A stretch of DNA of 64,000 bases from positions 124,001 through 188,000 of the forward strand of contig JALIZF010001333.1 in NCBI GenBank assembly GCA_029948255.1, in the 5' to 3' direction. The notes under the pieces were generated by a model. The model was not told the DNA's origin. It did not search any database and saw nothing but the letters and a program-made list of their open reading frames with translations. The DNA comes from Telmatactis stephensoni (Eukaryota > Cnidaria > Anthozoa > Actiniaria > Isophelliidae). The translations under genes and the position numbers were made by a program. Shown here in pieces: positions 34,206-45,468 of the stretch (position 1 is its first letter; each line of letters opens with the position of its first letter).

Positions 34206-37200
34206 ATTAAGATTAAAAAATTTATCTTCACCTTTTTGAGTCTTCTTGTGATCCCTTGTGTCTACTGTCAGCTTTGTTCGTTTGCCGTGTTTACTTCATA
34301 ATAAAGAGGTTTGGCAACAGTTGCGGGTCTAGTAGTGGTTTCAAGGATACCACAAAACCACCTTTCTGAAGTCAACCTTGTTCTTTAATTTAAAGCGTTT
34401 CGGCAGAGCCTTAAAAATCAAAACTTTCCCGGGGGCACCCCTAGTGGAAACCTCGTTTTAAAATCCTGGATTCGCCGCAGAGAAACCACTAGGAGTGATT
34501 TCTTACGATACAAATTAGTTTATCGTTGCGATCATTTTAAAATGCTGGCTGTTTTTCTTCCTAAGTACCTTAAAGTGGTCAAGAAGCGTGGTTGATTAAT
34601 GAAGATCTACATATTATGAGGGACGGTAAATCTCAAAAGCCTGCTTGACATGACCTGCTTTTGAGTGGTAAGTCAGAATTCTCAATAAATACAAGGGACA
34701 ATAAGAATTGATAAAACCTATAGGAGAATCCGCTTCAAAGCAGCATTAAGCTACGCACATGAATCAGGATAAATCTAAAAACGCACTCCTTTTGCTATTG
34801 GTAGACTTTCCATACACACTAGTTAAAACTGTTTTATTTTTGTCTTAGGCTGAGTTCACACTAGTCCGGACATTTTTGAAAAAGTATCATTTTCCTGTGG
34901 GTAGGCCTTCCATTTACACTAGAGTAAATTTCGTACGACTGTGACATCGGCACCGCACGGTCACGACACGGTTACTGAGAGAATTTCGAATGTTCTTATA
35001 GACATCACGGTAACTGAGACGGTCACGGTATGGCGCGATCCACGGTTGGTTGGTTGGCGAAAACAAGAAAAAGACACGCTAGTGTCCACGTGTAAATAAC
35101 CTAAGAGGCTCTAGAACACTTAGTACAACGATAAAATCATGAATGTCAATTTTTGATTTTCTCCCTTTCTTTTTTGCTTGACTCAAAATGTACTTGCTCT
35201 GATGAGTGGCTCCGACGAAACAGCTGATACCAGCTATTTTTCTAGATATAAAAAAAGTTAATTGACGTGTAACACTTAACACATAAGGAGATCTTTTTGG
35301 CTCTGTTGCCTCCTCCCTCTAATCAGTTCTTGGCAATATATTTTCTTCGTTCTGTTTTAAATACAAGTTATCTAAAATCTCTACAGAGTCTAGACCCAGA
35401 CGATTCTATTCCAATGATTTTAATTAGTAAAAATCATGTTTTATTCCAGTGATTCTATAATGAAATCATAATCAAAAAGTTTGTTTTTAAACCGTCTGTG
35501 GTTTTACGACAAAACGGTCCATTAGCAATTTAAGTGTTTAAAGCGTGGCTTAAAGAGCTTAAGTGCTGTTGCACTTGTTATTTAATGAATAATTGAAAAA
35601 ATGGTCTTGATAACTTGTTTCTGCTTTAGAGTTTCAATATTTTTGAATTATGAAACAAATAGGAAAGTGTATCTCCTCACATATCTTATTCTGATTCTTC
35701 CCTCCCAAAATTTGCTAAAAAAAAGATTGCTACTCAGAGGAAATTGACTTCAGATTAACTTGTGTCTCCTTCAGTGTTTTCATGTCGCATTTTATTTATT
35801 TGTTTTTTAAGCCATCTCTCAATCAGGGTCTGGAAGGGAGGGGTCTTGATCAAGAATCACACTTCAAACGTTCCGTCAATTCACGAAATACGCACATTCT
35901 AATAATGATTTCACAAAAATCAAGCCAAATCTGGCTTACTTTCACGAATCACGCACTCAATTTGAGTCATGATCAAATCACGGATCACACAAAACCCTTT
36001 CCAGCTCCTGCTCAATGTTATAGTCATTCGATGTAGCCTTCCCGTACCTTGCCTTGAGTCAGTAACATTTGACAAAAAAATGTTTAGATCTTTGCAGGAT
36101 TGAATAATGAATAATTTATTAGTCGACTAGCCAAGTAATACTGCTTTGAATTTTTAATCGTCACTTGTATTTTGGCTCGCCAAAATACGGTGTGTCTGGT
36201 AAAAATACACAGTCGTATTGGCTAGACTACTAATAACCTATATATATTCAGTGCCCCGTTATGAGAAAAAGTTAGCATTTATGGTTGTTATTCTTTTTGA
36301 TAAGCTATAGTTAAAATTACGTAATACCTGAGTCGCTGTCACTAGCATGATCGCTGAACCATAAATTGCGGCGGGTTCCCGTTTGGTTAATCAGACTGAT
36401 AAAATCCAAGAAATAATCAAAAATTAAAGGGCAGTGCCTTTATTTTCTTCTCAACACACATCCCAATAAAAGTACATACATTATGTGTATCATCTTAATA
36501 TTTCATACCTTTTTCTATCAACTGAAGAACGGTCAAGGAGGGCCCACCTATTTTCACTAAAGGTTGGGTGTGAGACTCGCTTTTTGAGAATAGTAGAAAA
36601 TGGCTCCTCAACTCTTTTGACATTTAATTTCGGCCGGTCAATTTCGAGGTCGAAGACTTTAGAAAAGTGAATTAGCATTAAGGCTCCTTACAGTGGCATC
36701 AAATATACATTTCAAGGAAAGTGGAAAATGCCCTCATAATTTCCCCCACTCGTCTCGTCGTCCCCTCCAAAAAAAAACAAAAAAAAAAACAAAAAACATA
36801 ATCAGTCTATTGACTAGTATTGACTTGTATTAGCTTCAACATGGTTTCAGGAAATGTTCAATAGAACCCCAACTTTATTGGTCATTGGCCGATAATCAGG
36901 GAAAATTGAAAAAAAGTGAAAGCTTAAAAAAAATAAAAATGGAAATAAAAAAGTTTAAAAAACTGAAAGGTTAGAGAAAATACGATTCATTTTGGTTAAT
37001 GAAGCCAAAGGTACAACCAAATTTTGGAAAACAAAATACAGCGTCCCGTAAACTCAAAATGTTCCACAATCTTTGCTTTATACCCACCATATATATATAT
37101 ACGCTATAGCCAAGTAATACTCTGTCAGCTGCGAATTATCCGTTTCTTATCATATGATCAGTTAGCGGTTTAGTCAGCATTTTCAAAATTGACATGCAGT

Positions 37201-37851
37201 ACGTTAATTAACAGGAAGTAAATTTGGGCGAAAAAATCATAATTAGTACAAGAAAGAGACAATGTTGTTGAGAGGTCAATTTGTACCTTGAAATCATCAT
37301 CTTCTTTTTATCATAAGCGCAGCTGTCTTGGCTGGAACACAAAGACATAGCACCTATACCACACTGTTCTGTATTTGACAATAAAATGTTATGTACTTAT
37401 TTGCTAAGTGGGAGGGTAGGACGGGAATATATTTGGCTCGAAGTCATGACTAAAACCCTGGCTGCTTTTGAGCAGGGCCGAAATTAAGTATGGGTTTTCC
37501 CAGCCCGCTCGCGCAAAGCCGTCCGCCCCCCATAGCATGACTTTTTCTGAAGGTTAAAATTAAGAAAGCGCGAGCAGGGCCGTACGATAAACATTATTAC
37601 TCTTCGTAAACATTTTAATTTGTGAAGTTAGGAGAATCATATCAATAATTTACCTTCAGATAACCAAAGTAAACAAGTTTACTTGCTCCACACCTGCCCA
37701 TTGATTGCAGTATGAGATAGTCATTTATGTCATAAAAATTTTGCTTGTCTGCAGATTTCTTACTGTATGATTATATATAATCGGATTTGCGGTTTCAAAC
37801 GATTTTTCTTGCGGATTTGTGGATTTTGGCAGCCCCCAATGTCAACCTCTT
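34206..37851. other. Intergenic, nothing firm
   Basis: At about 34905-35045 a stretch (AGAGTAAATTTCGTACGACTG, then ACGGTCACGACACGG) resembles the MITE at 41765-41912. The rest is AT-rich, with A-rich runs near 36770 and 36930. No gene was recognised. Confidence 0.4.
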
Positions 37852-38868
37852 AATATATAGTTCTTAGTCAATGTACTGCATGCACATATATAGTCCATAG
37901 TTAAGTGCAATGTCCATATATAGTCCATAGTCAAGTGCATTGCCCATATATAGCCCTTAGTCAAGTGCATTGTTCATATATAGTCCATAGTCAAGTGCAT
38001 TGCCCATATATAGCCCTTAGTCAAGTGCATTGCCCATATATAGTCCATAGTCAAGTCAATTGCCCATATATAGTCCATAGTCAAGTGCATTGTCCATATA
38101 TAGCCCTTAGTCAAGTGCAATGCCCATATATAGTCCATAGTCAAGTGCATTGCCCATATATAGCCCTTAGTCAAGTGCATTGCCCATATATAGTCCATAG
38201 TCAAGTGCATTGCCCATATATAGTCCATAGTCAAGTGTATTGTCCATATATAGTCCTTTGTCAAGTGCATTGCCCATATATAGTCCTTTGTCAAGTGCAT
38301 TGCCCATATATAGTCCATAGTCAAGTGCATTGTCCATATATAGCCCTTTACTTAGTCAAGTGCATTGTCCATATATAGTCCATAGTCAAGTGTATTGTCC
38401 ATATATAGTCCTTTGTCAAGTGCATTGTCCATATATAGTCCTTTGTCAAGTGCATTGCCCATATATAGTCCATAGTCAAGTGCATTTTCCATATATAGTC
38501 CATAGTCAAGTGCATTGCCCATATATAGTCCATAGTCAAGTGCATTGTCCATATATAGCCCTTTACTTAGTCAAGTGCATTGTCCATATATAGTCCATAG
38601 TCAAGTGCATTGCCCATATATAGTCCATAGTCAAGTGCATTGTCCATATATAGCCCTTAGTCAAGTGCATTGTCCATATATAGTCCATAGTCAAGTGCAT
38701 TGCCCATATATAGCCCTTAGTCAAGTGCATTGTCCATATATAGTCCATAGTCAAGTGCATTGTCCATATATAGTCCTTAGTCAAGTGCATTGTCCTATAT
38801 AGTCCTTAGTCAAGTGCATTGTCCATATATAGTCCATTGTCAAGTGCAATGTCCATATATAGCCCTTA
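37852..38868. repeat. 30-bp minisatellite array, block 1 (~34 units)
   Basis: The unit is GTCAAGTGCATTG(C/T)CCATATATAG(T/C)CC(A/T)TA in head-to-tail copies with few substitutions. Because 30 is a multiple of three, frames stay open on both strands and encode YIVHSQVHCP-type decapeptides; these are not genes. Two units carry the same +5-bp variant (CCCTTTACTTAG), 215 bp apart, showing a higher-order duplication of seven units plus 5 bp. Confidence 0.97.
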
Positions 38869-39401
38869 TTATATGATTGAGTCGGTTTTCTTTGTTATTT
38901 GTAGGGCTTTATATCGCGTATTTCCCTAGTCATTATGAATTCAAGGGCATTATACAGATATTGCCCTCCTACGAGGGCATTATACAGATATTGCCCTCGT
39001 ATGAGGGCAATATACAGATATTGCCCTCGCCCCATACTTCCCTAGGTCATCTTAATTTGGATGTTAGACTTAGAAATTTTCTACTGAGCCCCGAAATCAT
39101 ACGCTAAGTAGCCAATTTTGGTGAAAAAAAATCTCTTGAGAAATAACTTTAGGAATCGAACCCGAGACCTTCTGCACACCTATACCCGCCTTTAACCTCT
39201 ATACTACTGAGCTAACTGATGGAAACTTATCAAAAAAATATCGTTTTGTCTGTTATAATAGTGTTCGTTAACTTCACCGTGAATAGAATTGAAAATCATT
39301 ATTGTTTAAGATTTCCTTCTGGGAATTCAGTAACAATGATCAGATCGTTAATGTCATTTGGGATTGTTTTAGTGTGAAAACCTCCTCAATCATATAATAA
39401 G
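38865..39401. mobile_element. Inverted-repeat element interrupting the minisatellite (537 bp)
   Basis: CTTATTATATGATTGAG at 38865 and its complement CTCAATCATATAATAAG ending at 39401 form TIRs of about 25 bp, extending into GGTTTTC and GAAAACC. It lies between the two array blocks, so it probably inserted into one original array. Inside are a 30-bp tandem (GGCATTATACAGATATTGCC, three copies, 38944-39027) and a tRNA-like segment. Confidence 0.75.
39140..39222 (-). repeat. tRNA-like sequence
   Basis: On the minus strand, GTTAGCTCAGTAGTATAGAG (A box) and GGTCTCGGGTTCGATTCC (B box) sit at tRNA spacing. The arms do not close into a sound cloverleaf, so it is judged tRNA-derived rather than an active tRNA gene. 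Confidence 0.55.
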
Positions 39402-39404
39402 CCA

Positions 39405-39502
39405 GTTAATTACCTCGAACCTCGGCTTTTATCCATATACATCCCTCGGGCCTACGGCCCTCGGGATGTATATGGCTAAAAGCCTCGGTTCTCGGTAATT
39501 AA
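39405..39502. repeat. Near-perfect 98-bp palindrome
   Basis: GTTAATTACC...TGTATATGG... folds on itself around the centre CCTCGGGCCTACGGCCCTCG. It sits between the TIR element and array block 2. Confidence 0.9.
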
Positions 39503-39508
39503 CTCTTA

Positions 39509-39908
39509 CATAGTCAAGTACATTGTCCATATATAGCCCTTAGTCAAGTGCATTGCCCATATATAGCCCTTAGTCAAGTGCATTGTCCATATATAGTCCA
39601 TAGTCAAGTGCATTGCCCATATATAGCCCTTAGTCAAGTGCATTGCCCATATATAGTCCATAGTCAAGTGCATTGTCCATATATAGTCCATAGTCAAGTG
39701 CATTGTCCATATATAGTCCTTAGTCAAGTGCATTGCCCATATATAGCCCATTGTCAAGTGCATTGCCCATATATAGCGCCCTTAGTCAAGTGCATTGCCC
39801 ATATATAGCCCTTAGTCAAGTGCATTGCCCATATATAGCCCTTAGTCAAGTGCATTGCCCATATATAGCGCCCTTAGTCAAGTGCATTGTCCATATATAG
39901 TCCTTAAT
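39509..39908. repeat. 30-bp minisatellite array, block 2 (~13 units)
   Basis: It has the same unit as 37852-38868 in the same orientation. Two units have GCGCCC in place of GCCC. Confidence 0.97.
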
Positions 39909-40697
39909 CACATGATATTGTTCATGTTTCAACGGCGTTGCAAAATGAAAAATCATTATGACATAAAACTTCAAAATGGTAAATTGATGTTGCAAAAAGC
40001 AGCATTGAGCAAATGAAACCACACTTCTGTGATGTGTTAAGTGATCGTAGTTCTGTAAAGGTAAATATTTTGCTGGGCTTTTGCCGATAAAACAGAACTG
40101 TTTGCTGATTTACTCTTAAATTAGTATCCATGTATTTAAATCAGGTTTTCCGCTGAAATAAAGAATGATGTTAATTGAAATTAAATTTGATGTTAAAGTT
40201 ATATGGAAATAAGGATTGAGATTCATTTCATTCTATTGTATTTTTATTTCGTTATATCATTTTAGATTTTTTAATTACTCTTTCAACGAGTTCACATCAT
40301 TACTCAGTTTTATTAAATATATTATTCCAAAATGTCGACCATAGCGACGAACTGTGGATATCACAAAGCCAAAGCATCGAATGTCAAACCAGCTTATTTT
40401 CATGTAGAGAAAGTGAAAAATCGTCAAGATGAAAAACTGTGAGCTCTTTGCAGCTGAGTGCTAATGCTTTCCCATAAATAGATCTAAATTTGAGTCTTGG
40501 CTCTCAATGCCTCGGTTTCATGTTTCCTATTATCAGAAGCGGCTTCCATTTTGGAATTATCGTATAGACCATATGCATAAAAATGGCTGCTGTTCGGTTA
40601 GACCTTTTTAGAGCATATTGATACTGCCATGTGAAATAGTCCTTAGAATTTCATATATTTTCTGAAAGTTTCATGGCTACCAAAAAGTAGGCCTATT
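39909..40697. other. Intergenic, nothing recognised
   Basis: No gene or repeat copy was identified. Confidence 0.4.
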
Positions 40698-40958
40698 CCG
40701 GGCCCTAAAATCGCCTAAAATTAATCGCCCAAAATCGCCTTAAGTTTTGAGCATCTTTGGGGATAATTTTGCTTAAATCGCCTAAGATCGCCTAAGATCG
40801 CCCAAGATTACGGCGATTTTAGGGCCCGGCGGAGTAGGCGCCTATTCCGGGCCCTAAAATCGCCCTAAGTTTTGAGCATCTTTGGGGATAATTTTGCTTA
40901 AATCGCCTAAAATATATCGCCTACGATCGCTCAAAATTACAGCGATTTTAGGGCCCGG
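40698..40958. mobile_element. Two tandem copies of a short TIR element
   Basis: Copy 1 is 40698-40829 and copy 2 is 40847-40958. Each starts CCGGGCCCTAAAATCGCC and ends GCGATTTTAGGGCCCGG. Both contain TTAAGTTTTGAGCATCTTTG-like cores and GATCGCC repeats. They are separated by AGTAGGCGCCTATT. Confidence 0.85.
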
Positions 40959-40993
40959 AGTAGGCCTAAAAGTCACAAAGTTATTTAGAATCA

Positions 40994-41479
40994 AATAAGC
41001 CACTTCATGCTTTCGTCCGCCATCTTGAATTGGGGCAAACGCGGAAAGTTCTATACAAATCTGGATCACTTTGACTTCTCATAGCTCGGTCTACTATTGA
41101 TAGATTTTCAAAATGTAAGCATTAATAACTAGCAGATATGCATACCATATGTAGGAATGAAAATCAGAGCCATGTAGGTACTTTAACCACCTTTTACAAG
41201 TCAATCTTCTTTTCACGAATGATCCGTTAATATTTTCGCGCCGAATTTTTTGTTTTGAAAATGAAAATTCCTTATTTTTTAACTTGCAGCCTTCTAATAT
41301 TTCTCATGTTAATAGACATAAATTAGAAAGACAATATATTTTCAAAAAATGTAAGTTTTTAAAAATCCGTCAATATTAGACCGAGTTATGAGAAGCCAAA
41401 GTGATGCAGATTTGTATAGAATTCCCCGCGTTTGGCGCCCCAATTTAAGATGGCGGACGAAAGCGTGAAGTGGTTTATT
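40994..41479. mobile_element. 486-bp MITE with ~100-bp TIRs, copy 1
   Basis: The ends are AATAAGCCACTTCATGCTTT and the complement AAGCGTGAAGTGGTTTATT. The TIRs continue through GCCATCTTGAATTGGGGC and CCAATTTAAGATGGCGGACG and further inward. A second copy occurs at 52588-53066. The ends contain YY1-like AAGATGGCGG. Confidence 0.9.
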
Positions 41480-41727
41480 TAGGATGTTTCGTTTTGGTGT
41501 ATTTTCACACTGAAAAATTTCCCGAACTTCAAAAGTATTTACATTTTTTTCCTCAAATTTATACACTCTCAAATTTATATACATCTCTATTCTCTTTATA
41601 AATAGAAATCTATGTTTTGTCAAAAACATAATTTTTTTATTATTAGTGTCGCCCATTTATGCATAGGGTCTATTCTTTATAACAGCATTTTCATAAATAG
41701 ATGTCACCAATTTTTAATGTATTCATT

Positions 41728-41733
41728 TTTATT
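41728..41733 (-). promoter_or_regulatory. Candidate poly(A) signal for Kv-B
   Basis: AATAAA lies on the minus strand about 180 nt beyond the Kv-B stop. Another lies near 41637-41642. Confidence 0.3.
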
Positions 41734-41764
41734 AATTACAATATTTAGCCTCCGTAGTGTGTAT

Positions 41765-41912
41765 TAGAGTAGATTCGTATGACTGTGAAAAGGGCACGAC
41801 GCGGTTGCGGCGCGTTTACGGCAGGAATATCAAATGGTTTTATAGACAACACGGCACTGACACGGTCACGGCACGGCGCGGTCCGTTTCACACTCATACG
41901 AAATCTGCTCTA
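41765..41912. mobile_element. 148-bp MITE abutting the Kv-B stop codon
   Basis: TAGAGTAGATT-CGTATGACTG at the left is complemented at the right by CATACGAAATCTGCTCTA. The interior is GC-rich and self-complementary (GGCACGACGCGG, CACGGTCACGGCACGG). On the minus strand its first three bases, TAG, are exactly the Kv-B stop codon. Confidence 0.8.
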
Positions 41913-44900
41913 TGTAGGATCGCAGCATTTTTTAGTGTTCCTGACATTCTTTTTCTGGTCTTCACGTTCTGATCCTTCTTGTAGTATAGGTATAGGTAAG
42001 GCAAGCATTATGATCCCCATTATACAACACATGCCTCCAATTAGTTTGCCCAAGCCAGTTATTGGGATAACATCTCCATAGCTAGAAAAAAATGTATGTT
42101 GAGTTAAAGCGTTGTTACATGGAGCAGTACTTTTTTCTGCAGCTATAAATAAATAACAAATAAATATTTTAATTGACACTCCCCTGAAGGGGCTTTTCAG
42201 AGACAATCACTCACTACCACTACATTAACTGTTTTAAGCATACAACTCTCAGCTCACATGTTGATTTTTACGGAGGGAGGAAAGACCGGAGAACCGGAGA
42301 AAAACCCTCGTGGCAAGGGAGAGAACAACACATCTAACAACTCTACTCACATGTGGCATCCGCGAGGGCTCGAACCAGTGACCCGACCCGTTGGCACCAC
42401 AGGGTAGGAGGCGAACGTTTTAACCGCTACGCCAACCTTGCCACCCAGCTTGTCTCGCAATGTAGTTGTGAAGCAAGTTCCATGTAATGTATAAAGAACG
42501 AGAGAGCGTGTTATATCGGTGGATAAAGATCCGAGCCGAAGGCGAGGATCTTTAGACCCGATATAACACGCTCTCGAGTTCTTTATATTACTTATCAAAC
42601 GTCTAGTTGTCAATTATCATATTGGACCAGAATTTTCCAAGTTTGACTACTTTTGACTTAGAAAATCCAAGTTAAAGTTTATGCAAATACACAAAAATCT
42701 TTATCCGATATAAAGATCTACGTTCCGGTAGTGATTTCCATTGTGTTTTCTAATGAATTATTAATGAGTTTGATAATAGTTGCATAAAGGATGTTACATC
42801 GGGTGCATAAAGTCGCTGCAATGGTTTGGAAAAGTAGAACCTTGTTATACTTAAGGCAAAGATATTAGCAACTTGCATCGCAATGAATTTGTTCATGCGA
42901 TGCATAAGACGTTGCATTGACTCTTGCAACTCGTTTTGCATATCTTAAATGCGCTGTAATTACACGCTAGTGTAATTTTCTCTGCAACTGGTCTTGATGC
43001 GTTGCGAGCAGAAAAAAATTGGACAAACCAATGCAATACGCAGCATACCTGCATCCTGAAAAACTGAGGCAACTTTGTACGGCGTTGCACCGTCTAACAT
43101 TCCCTGCAATCGTTCGTGCAACTAATTGTTTCACAGCTACAAACAAAATTGCACCGTTGCAAGTAATAGTAAAGTCATAATAACGATGATGATCATCATT
43201 AACGAAACGTAATGTGAGACAAATCTTTGGCACCTAGGGTAGCGCGCAGCCGTGTTAATAACGAATCCAACCTCAGTGTTTACAAAACTGTAATAACAAG
43301 ATCATCTGAAACACAAAAGCCGCCGTCATTGCCATTTTTCGCAACTCGATACAATTTGTTGCGCGCGAAATTGCGGAAGTTTAACTAGATTTTGCTCAGT
43401 TGTTCGACGTTGCGAGCAAACATTCTAACGGAAGACAGACGGTACAATTTTATTGTTGTGAGCCAAACAAACAAACAAACAAACAAACAAACAAACAGAC
43501 AAACAAACAAACAAACAAACAAACAACAACAACAACAACAAACAACAACAACAAACAAAATGAATTATGCATCCGGGCTTTAAATCATGCAAATATGATT
43601 CTCAGGGTAAAGCGATTCTTTAATTCAATTAAGTTAATTTAATTCAAGTTGCAAGTATATGAAAAATAATTGTCACTTGCAAAGATATCGGATATGTGTG
43701 TTGGTATCATCTCGGCGAGTATGAATTTTTCTCGGAAAAAATCGGATTCCGTCCGGGTTATCGAACAGCGTTATAATTCGTTCCGAGTTATCTGAATACA
43801 AATACGGACTTACAACCTGCTCGCCTCAGGAACCCCAGCAGCTCAGTGCTTAGAGCGTCTAGCCCGGTACTTAGAAGGCAACGGGTTCAAACCCCGTCCG
43901 GGCTTGGAGTTTTTTCGAGCAAATTTCACTTTCGAAAACACAAACACACACATATATAATATAATTCTTAAATTTGTTCTTGCCATTCAACGTGGCTGCG
44001 GTTATGCAACCGTTAGCCCCTATGCATTATTGAACAAATAGATTCCATTTTGGCGTGAGTGTGTACTCTTATCAATACACAGATGACGTCAAAATGTGAT
44101 GAGAACAAAACATTTGCCACGAGACGAAGTCGAGTGGCGTGACTGTTGTTCTCATTACATTTTGACGTCTTTTGTACATCAATTATAGAATACACACGCA
44201 CGGCAAAATGGAATCCATTTGTTTTATATACTATTTATCGATACATTCCAGACAATCAGAGCGCGCGTAAGATTCAATGACGCTATCTATGCGTGTGTGT
44301 GCTGTAATCACGCGGTTCTCGACCAATCAGAGAGCGCGTAATATACCAAATATTATATAAAAAATGCATGGTAAGTGACCAAATAACTTTTGATTTGCTG
44401 ATTTACCGGTCTTATAATCACTTACCCAACTGTCATCATCGTCACGATTGTATACCACATAGAATCAGGAATACTACCAAATTGTTTTTCTGACTCGTCT
44501 TTCTCAATATAGTACAAAACGCTAGCAAACAAGATATTAGCCAATAAAAATGCGAAGAATAAAAAGCCAAGGTCTATAAAGGCTCTTTTTAAAGCATGCC
44601 CCATTTTTCGCATCTTTTTTGAGTGTCGAGACAGCTTTAATATCCGGAACATTCGAAGGATTCTCAGTATGACCAGGGCATTGGCGTTTTCCAAAACATC
44701 TTGTGACTCTTGTGCGATGTAGTTGACACTTATTTGGATATAAAATGGGAGAATGGCTAGGAAATCAAGTATGTTCATTTTGTCGACGATGAATTTACAA
44801 CGCTGATCCGCAGCGTAGAGTCTCGCTACGTATTCAAACGTAAACACAGACATACAAACTGACTCTCCAATGAAGAACTCGTGGGGGTATCTCTCTGCAC

Positions 44901-45468
44901 ATGTTTGATTCCCGCCACAATTGATCGTCTCAACGATTGTTGATATAACACTTAGATATATTAGAGTTGTTATAAAGCTTTGTACGCATCTACCAACTCT
45001 AGTGTCTGTGGAGTCAAACAATCTTCTCACGAATCTTCTAACAGTTTGTGTCCGTAGATTCATATTTTCTCTATCATTTTCTTGTCTGTTGCACGGACAG
45101 TTGTTCGCAATGTTTGATTGATTAAAACATTCTTCGTCGAAGCAGCAGTCATTTATTTCATCAGTTGATATTCCAAAATATTGCAGCTCCTCTTGAAATG
45201 CCTCAACACAGTCTTCCAAAGAAAGGTGAAGCTTCCCATCTTTATAGTACCTCAAAATGTACCGAAACATGTGTGGATCTCGATCGAGAAAATATTCCTT
45301 TTTTTCCTGGTCGAAGAAGAGGTTCAGGTGCTCGCTTCCAAGCAAAGTGTGGGGGTGTTTTTTCAAGGTACTTTCCCATGTGGAAAATTTTCTTCCGCTC
45401 ACGTTAAGTGTTATGATTTTATCATCTTTTCTCAGGAATCGCCGGCCTCGTCTTGATTGAAGTGTCAT
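41910..45468 (-). CDS. Voltage-gated K+ channel (Kv2-4/Shal-like), Kv-B, two exons
   Basis: Join of 45468-44426 and 42081-41910, predicted 404 residues. The donor GG|GTAAGTG and acceptor TTTTTTCTAG|C rebuild TVGYGD; the 2.34-kb intron has the same position and phase as in Kv-A. An in-frame TGA lies six bases before the ATG, and MTLQ is shared with Kv-A, so the start is firm. T1 (18-109) carries the zinc motif HX5CX20CC (H81, C87, C108, C109). S4 has R269, R272, R275, K278, R281. The pore helix follows WYTIVTMM. S6 reads GGMCCIMG...ALPIPIL, an intact PxP of the Kv2 type. Only ~27 residues follow, and the stop is supplied by an adjacent MITE. A Cys-rich T1-S1 linker (C114, C124, C126) is distinctive. 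It should form or join tetrameric K+ channels in the plasma membrane; partners cannot be told from sequence. Confidence 0.9.
42135..42446 (-). mobile_element. tRNA-derived SINE, copy 2 (in the Kv-B intron)
   Basis: Read on the minus strand, the tRNA-like head starts GGTGGCAAGGTTGGCGTAGC and has a B box CACTGGTTCGAGCCC. The body (CACGAGGGTTTTTCTCCGG, AAAATCAACATGTGAGCTGA) and a TTTA-rich tail follow. The body matches 50139-50444. Confidence 0.8.
42490..42587. repeat. Near-perfect 98-bp palindrome in the Kv-B intron
   Basis: TATAAAGAACGAGAGAGCGT faces its complement ending GAGTTCTTTATA. The centre is CCGAGCCGAAGGCGAGG. Confidence 0.85.
43464..43560. repeat. (CAAA)n/(CAA)n microsatellite
   Basis: Simple repeat in the Kv-B intron. 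Frames in it are artefacts. Confidence 0.95.
43839..43914 (+). repeat. tRNA-like sequence in the Kv-B intron
   Basis: CAGCTCAGTGCTTAGAGCG gives a D-arm and ACGGGTTCAAACCCCGT a perfect five-pair T-arm. The acceptor stem pairs only partly, so it is likely a SINE head or decayed tRNA. Confidence 0.6.
44036..44222. repeat. Fold-back element in the Kv-B intron
   Basis: AAATAGATTCCATTTTG and CAAAATGGAATCCATTTG form the ends. The inner TGACGTCAAAATGTGATGAG faces CTCATTACATTTTGACGTC. The centre is GCCACGAGACGAAGTCGAGT. Confidence 0.85.

Noticed and set aside
37905..38802. Long frames on both strands in the minisatellite, and a CRISPR-like look (30-bp repeats)
   Set aside because: The frames exist because the unit is 30 bp and lacks stops. 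There are no unique spacers between repeats and the genome is eukaryotic.
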